From: an uncultured Actinomycetes bacterium
GTDB taxonomy: Bacteria; Actinomycetota; Thermoleophilia; Gaiellales; F1-60-MAGs149
DNA length: 32,297 nt
NCBI GenBank assembly: GCA_903873565.1
Contig: CAIQOY010000107.1
Location: 1 to 32,297 of the forward strand
Direction: 5' to 3'
Part shown: piece by piece, positions 26,128-32,297 of the stretch
How positions within the stretch are numbered: the stretch's first letter is position 1
How the letters are laid out: each line of letters starts with the position of its first letter
Translations under genes and position numbers: made by a program
Notes under the pieces: model-generated
Database searches by the model: none
Seen by the model: the letters and a program-made list of their open reading frames with translations, nothing else
What the model was told of the DNA's origin: nothing

Positions 26128-27768
26128 ATGCGGCCCGCGCGCGCCCTCCTGATCGCCGCCCTCGTGCTGGGCCTCGTCGCCGCCCCGCTCGAGGCCCGGC
26201 CGACAGGCGAGGTGGGCGCCCGAATCGTCAACGGGACGACCGCCCCGGCCGGCGCATGGCCGAGCGCGACCTTCCTGACCTTCACGTTCGACAACGTCGA
26301 TCGCTACGCATGCACGGGATCGCTGATCGCGCCACGGGTGATCCTGACCGCCGCCCACTGCGTCATCGACGAAGCCGGCGACCCGGCGATCACCGCCTTC
26401 TCCTTCGCCCGTCCGGGCGTGACCTCGATCTCCGACAACTCGACCCGCCAGGCCTGGGCGTCGGCGACGCCGCACCCCGGCTACGACCCCACCACCCTGG
26501 AGAACGACATCGCGCTGATCACGCTCACGAACCCCGCCGGCGCCCCGGCGGCGCCGATCCCGCTGATCGCCCCGTGGCAGGACGCGCTCGTGGTCGGCGG
26601 CGCCCCCGCCGCCATCGCCGGGTGGGGTATGACGCACCCGTCCGTCACGAGCTCGAGCTCGTCCACCCTGCAGGAGGCGACGGTGCCGATCATCGCCGAC
26701 ACCGCCTGCGCGGACGTCTACGGCGGCGACTTCGTCGCCTCGGCGATGCTCTGCGCGGGCGACCTCGCCCAGCGCATCGACACCTGCAAGGGCGACTCCG
26801 GCGGGCCGCTCGCGATGACGCTCGGCGGCAGCCGCGTGCTCGTCGGCGACACCAGCTGGGGCAGCTTCCCGTGCGCCGACGGCCACCGCCCGGGCGTCTT
26901 CGGACGCGTATCCGCCTTCCGCAACTGGATCCTCGACGACGCGGGTGCGGCCAGCACCCTCGTGCGCGACCACCTCGCGACGCAGACCGCGTCCACGGGG
27001 AGCCTCGCCCTCTCCAGCACGGGCCCGAGCGTGACGGCGTCCTGGACCGTCACGCCCGCCAACTGGACCACCACCGGCTTCCGCGTCGCGATCAACGGCA
27101 CGGACGCGACGGTGACGACCACCTCGCACACCGTCTCCGTGCCCGGCGGCGGGCCGGTGACCGCGGTCGTCGATCCCCTGGTCACGCTCGGCACCGCCGC
27201 CGGTGCGACGATCACCGCGACCCCGACGCCCACCCGCGCTCCCGTCGTCACGGCTCGGGCGGACTCCGTCCCGCGCGTGGGCGCGGTCGTGACCGCGAGC
27301 GCCGCCAGCGACGACCCGTGGGGCGGCGCGCTCACCTACGAGTGGCGCGTCGGCGGGGCGATCGTCCAGCAGGGCGCACAGGCGACCTACCGGCCGACCG
27401 CCGCGGAGGCCGGCAAGCTCGTGACCATCGCCGTGAGCGCCGCGAACGCCGCCGGCACCGGCACCGCTGCCGTCGACGCCGGCCGCGTCACCCAGTCGCC
27501 GCAGATCAAGGCCGGCCCGGTGCCGGTCCGCGGCGCGGCCCGGGTCGGGGGGCGGCTGCAGGCCCGCCCGCCCGCAGTGGCCGGCTACCCGAAGCCGCGG
27601 GCGACGTACCGCTGGTTCCGCGACGGCCGGCTCGTGCGCAGCGCGCGAACGTCGGTCTACCGCGTGCGCCCCGTCGATGCGGGTGCGCGCATCACGGGCA
27701 AGGTCACGTGGGCCAACGCCACGGGCAGGGTCACCCGCGCCCTCAGCCCGGTCCGGATCGCCGGGTGA
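26128..27768 (+). CDS. Secreted trypsin-like (S1) serine protease with C-terminal Ig-like repeats
   Basis: Signal peptide; RIVNGTTAPAGAWPS activation-type site; LTAAHC, ENDIALITL, CKGDSGGPLA triad; two C-terminal repeats (YEWRVGG.../YRWFRDGR...). Confidence 0.92.
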   Translation: MRPARALLIAALVLGLVAAPLEARPTGEVGARIVNGTTAPAGAWPSATFLTFTFDNVDRYACTGSLIAPRVILTAAHCVIDEAGDPAITAFSFARPGVTSISDNSTRQAWASATPHPGYDPTTLENDIALITLTNPAGAPAAPIPLIAPWQDALVVGGAPAAIAGWGMTHPSVTSSSSSTLQEATVPIIADTACADVYGGDFVASAMLCAGDLAQRIDTCKGDSGGPLAMTLGGSRVLVGDTSWGSFPCADGHRPGVFGRVSAFRNWILDDAGAASTLVRDHLATQTASTGSLALSSTGPSVTASWTVTPANWTTTGFRVAINGTDATVTTTSHTVSVPGGGPVTAVVDPLVTLGTAAGATITATPTPTRAPVVTARADSVPRVGAVVTASAASDDPWGGALTYEWRVGGAIVQQGAQATYRPTAAEAGKLVTIAVSAANAAGTGTAAVDAGRVTQSPQIKAGPVPVRGAARVGGRLQARPPAVAGYPKPRATYRWFRDGRLVRSARTSVYRVRPVDAGARITGKVTWANATGRVTRALSPVRIAG

Positions 27769-27772
27769 GCAG

Positions 27773-27786
27773 GCCCCGGCCGGGGC
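27773..27786. terminator. GC palindrome after the protease gene, candidate terminator
   Basis: GCCCCGGCCGGGGC perfect 14-bp palindrome 4 nt after the stop codon. No U-tract. Confidence 0.4.
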
Positions 27787-27882
27787 TGACGGTCGCGTTC
27801 CGACCATGTAAGGTACAGGTCGTCGTTCTTACCTAAGCGTTCAGGAACGGCCGCTCACGTGACCCGAGGAGAGACCCCCGCG

Positions 27883-29391
27883 ATGACCCACGCCCACCCC
27901 CGCATCCACGCCCGCTGGTGGGCCGTGGCGATCGCCGCCGCGCTGCTCGCTGCCCTCGCGGCGCTGCTGCCGACGCGCGCCGATGCCGCGATCTCGAAGT
28001 CGACCTCGACCTTCTACCAGATCAACGGCACCGCGCCCGTCACGGGCCTGAAGCTGACCGGCTACGACGGCAAGAACGTCTACGTCGCCATCACGGTCAC
28101 CGGCCAGGCGACCGTGTCGGTCCCGACCACGGCCCAGACCGGTCTGTCGCTGCCCTTCGGGTACGCGTCGTGGTCCGGGTCGCAGATCGCCTTCACCGGC
28201 CCGGTGGCCAACGCCAACGCCGCGCTCGCGGCGCTGACGATCATCGCGCCCAATGTCGCCTACGTGAAGAACTCGACCGCCAACGACGTCACCCTCAACC
28301 TGACGGCCTTCGACAACAGCACCGGCGCGGCGTTCAACCCGGCCAACCAGCACTTCTACCGGTACGTGCCGGGCAAGATCACGGGAACGGATGCCCTCGC
28401 CGCCGCCGCCGCCGCGCCCGCGACCCTCGGCCAGGCCGGCTACCTCGCCTCGATCACCAGCGCGGACGAGAACGCGTTCGTCGCGGAGAAGATCCAGGGC
28501 GACGCCGGCGCGGTCGCGAAGAACGTCTGGATCGGCGCGACCGATACGGCCGAGGAGGGCAAGTGGGTGTGGAACGGCGGTCCGGACAACGGCGTGCAGT
28601 TCTGGCAGGGCTGCGACCCGGCCAGCGGCGGCGTGGCCGTCGAGGGCCGCTACTCGCAGTGGGCCCCGGGTGAGCCGAACAACTGGAACGCATCGCGCTG
28701 CCAGGTCGAGAACAGCCCGACGCTCGGCGAGGACTGCGCGATCATCAACAAGTTCTCCCCGAACTCCGCGCCGCCTGACAACGCCTTCTTCCAGGGCCTG
28801 TGGAACGACCTGCCCTGCTCGTACGGCGCGGGCGCGAACGACATCATCTCCGGCTACATCGTCGAGTACGGCAACAAGGCCGTCGGCGGGGACTACAGCG
28901 GCTTGGACACCCTCTCCGTGACGTTCAAGCCCCGCCCGTTCGCGCCGAAGGTGAAGGCGAACTTCTTCGACAAGGTGTTCAACCTGCTGTTCACGTCGAA
29001 GAAGCGCAAGAACCTGCCGAAGAAGCCGAACAAGCCCGCGACCTTCACGTTCAAGACCAAGGTGAAGATGGTCAACCCGGGCACCTACGTCATCACGATC
29101 AAGCGCAAGGACGGCAAGGGCGTGCCGTACCTGCTGCTGTCCGGGTCGAAGGCGCAGGCCGCCGGCGGCAAGGCCGTGAAGCTCGGGTCCTCGCGCTGGT
29201 CGATCGAGGTCACGACGACCAAGGCGAACCAGACGGTCACCGTCGACCCCGTCCTCAAGACGATGGACTGGGTGAAGCCGGCCGGCACCCAGCTGTCGGT
29301 GAAGCTCAAGACCGACTCGAACATGCGCTGCCCGCTCGGGTGGTGCGAGTCGACCCCGATCCCGAGCCCGCGGGACCAGGGCAAGGGCTAG
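27883..29391 (+). CDS. Secreted protein with C-type lectin-like domain
   Basis: Signal peptide; WIGATDTAEEGKWVWNGGPDNGVQFWQGCDP...YSQWAPGEPNNWNASRCQ...EDCAIIN...LWNDLPC...GYIVEYG carries the CTLD WIG, EPN and WND signatures. ATG 27883 preceded by GAGGAGAG; the track start at 27859 is too long. Confidence 0.85.
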   Translation: MTHAHPRIHARWWAVAIAAALLAALAALLPTRADAAISKSTSTFYQINGTAPVTGLKLTGYDGKNVYVAITVTGQATVSVPTTAQTGLSLPFGYASWSGSQIAFTGPVANANAALAALTIIAPNVAYVKNSTANDVTLNLTAFDNSTGAAFNPANQHFYRYVPGKITGTDALAAAAAAPATLGQAGYLASITSADENAFVAEKIQGDAGAVAKNVWIGATDTAEEGKWVWNGGPDNGVQFWQGCDPASGGVAVEGRYSQWAPGEPNNWNASRCQVENSPTLGEDCAIINKFSPNSAPPDNAFFQGLWNDLPCSYGAGANDIISGYIVEYGNKAVGGDYSGLDTLSVTFKPRPFAPKVKANFFDKVFNLLFTSKKRKNLPKKPNKPATFTFKTKVKMVNPGTYVITIKRKDGKGVPYLLLSGSKAQAAGGKAVKLGSSRWSIEVTTTKANQTVTVDPVLKTMDWVKPAGTQLSVKLKTDSNMRCPLGWCESTPIPSPRDQGKG

Positions 29392-29430
29392 GAGGGATTC
29401 GCGCGGTCCGGCCGCGCGACGCACGACGCC

Positions 29431-29465
29431 GAGGGCCCGTCTCCCCCAGCGGGAGGCGGGCCCTC
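29431..29465. terminator. Bidirectional hairpin terminator between convergent genes
   Basis: GAGGGCCCG t CTCCC ccagc GGGAG g CGGGCCCTC: 9-bp plus 5-bp stem between the CTLD gene (+) and ettA (-). Confidence 0.7.
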
Positions 29466-29503
29466 CGTCGTCGCGGGGACCCGTCGCCAGCTGGGATCGG
29501 GGA

Positions 29504-31183
<1,680 letters not shown>

Positions 31184-31235
31184 GGGCGGGCAGCCTACCC
31201 CACACCGGGTGGTGCGACGGCAGCCGGCAGGCGGC

Positions 31236-31976
31236 TCAGGCGGGCGTGAGGCCCGCCTCGCGGACGGCGTCCGCGAAGGGGGCGGCGAGGCCGACCGTGA
31301 ACGGCCCGAAGATCCCGTACACCGCCGAGGCCTCGTCGTAGCGCATCTCGTAGACGATGTCCTTGATCGCCTTCGGGTCGTCGCTGAAGAGCGTGACCTG
31401 CCACTCCCAGTCGGACAGGCCGGTGGCGGCGGTGATCATCTGCGACACCCGCCCCCGGAACGTCGCGCCGAGACGGCCGTGCCCGCCCATCAGCCGGCGG
31501 CGCTCCTCGAAGTCGAGGGCGTACCAGTTCGCGCCCACGTCACGGCTCTTGGCCATCGGGTAGATGCAGACGACGCGCGTGTCGGGGAGGTCGCGCGGGT
31601 GCAGGCGGCCCTCGCGCAGCTCGGCCACGTTGGGGTTGTCCGGGTTGATGTACTCGGAGGCCTCCGTGATCGAGACCATGCACTTCTCGGGCACCTCGAC
31701 GAGGGCCTCCCCGAGCTCGGTGCGCAGCAGGTCGCGGTGCAGGGCGTGGACCCGGGCGAGGTCGGGGTGCAGGAGGATCAGGCCGAGGTCGGCGCCCGCG
31801 CCGACGACGCTGAAGGCGATCAGCTGCGCGTCGGGCTCGGCTAGGAAGGCGTCGACGAGGGCCTGGGCCTCGGTCAGATCGACCTCGTCGCCGCGGTCGC
31901 CGGCGATCGCGAAGACGAGGTGCAGGACCGCCCAGCCCTCGGACGGGATCGCGGGGGTGTCGGCGAGGCGCGGCAC
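31236..31976 (-). CDS. hemQ: Coproheme decarboxylase HemQ (chlorite dismutase family)
   Basis: [91 protein letters not shown] start. Confidence 0.93.
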   Translation of the reverse strand: MPRLADTPAIPSEGWAVLHLVFAIAGDRGDEVDLTEAQALVDAFLAEPDAQLIAFSVVGAGADLGLILLHPDLARVHALHRDLLRTELGEALVEVPEKCMVSITEASEYINPDNPNVAELREGRLHPRDLPDTRVVCIYPMAKSRDVGANWYALDFEERRRLMGGHGRLGATFRGRVSQMITAATGLSDWEWQVTLFSDDPKAIKDIVYEMRYDEASAVYGIFGPFTVGLAAPFADAVREAGLTPA

Positions 31977-31999
31977 GCGGGCAGGGTAGCCGTCCCGGG

Positions 32000-32297
32000 C
32001 TAGCCGCCGAGCAGGGCGCGCATCTCCGCGATCTCCTGCTCCTGGGCCGCGATGATCTCGTCGGCGAGCGCCGTCAGCTCCGGATCGTCGCCGTCGGCCT
32101 TGACGTCCTCGGCCATCGCCACGGCGCCCTCGTGGTGGGCGATCATGCCCTCGAGGAAGAGGCGGTCGAAGTCGGCGCCCTCGGCGCCGCCGAGCGCCGC
32201 GATCTGCTCGTCGGAGAGCATGCCCTCCATGCCGCCGTGGCCGGAGTGGTCGCCGCCCATCCCGGCGTCCTCCGCGTCGAGCCAGGCCCGCATCTGC
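32000..32297 (-). CDS. DUF305 family protein, truncated by window end
   Basis: LSDEQIAALGGAEGADFDRLFLEGMIAHHEGAVAMAEDVKADGDDPELTALADEIIAAQEQEIAEMRALLGG: DUF305 M-I-x-H-H-x-G-A signature. Confidence 0.88.
   Translation of the reverse strand, partial: QMRAWLDAEDAGMGGDHSGHGGMEGMLSDEQIAALGGAEGADFDRLFLEGMIAHHEGAVAMAEDVKADGDDPELTALADEIIAAQEQEIAEMRALLGG

Noticed and set aside
29401-29417. GCGCGG-TCCGG-CCGCGC hairpin as a separate regulatory RNA
   Set aside because: Short 6-bp stem just after the CTLD stop and beside the stronger 29431-29465 terminator; most simply part of the termination region.

Overview
This is a very high-GC bacterial chromosome segment, probably a deep-branching actinobacterium. 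It is mostly housekeeping genes on both strands. From left to right: the 3' end of an unknown CDS; a CoxG/SRPBCC protein (-); Lon protease; an iron-containing alcohol dehydrogenase; an SSI-like lipoprotein (-); a type IA topoisomerase with a TopB-like active-site motif and TopA-like C-terminal repeats (-); 2-oxoglutarate dehydrogenase E1 (sucA); glycolate oxidase glcDEF; two small membrane proteins; an M20 peptidase, a quinone-oxidoreductase-like protein, a 127-aa membrane protein and cydB/cydA (all -); an SDR and a hypothetical protein (-); an AAA ATPase/DUF4143-type protein; a selenocysteine tRNA (-); an aldehyde dehydrogenase; an MpaA-like carboxypeptidase; a secreted trypsin-like protease; a secreted C-type-lectin-domain protein; EttA (-); HemQ (-); and a partial DUF305 protein (-).

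The most unusual locus is 22.28-23.77 kb. Three 23-bp direct repeats sit in a locally AT-rich promoter directly upstream of a predicted leaderless gene for an AAA ATPase with a PD-(D/E)XK-like C-terminus. That gene converges, with a 10-bp gap, on the 3' end of a tRNA-Sec(UCA) gene. Other points of interest are a recurring leaderless promoter layout (TANNNT 6-8 nt before the start codon) in at least six genes, a 32-bp tandem duplication that copies both a terminator arm and a -10 element between lon and the alcohol dehydrogenase, structured leaders at sucA and cydA, and an unusual C-type-lectin secreted protein.
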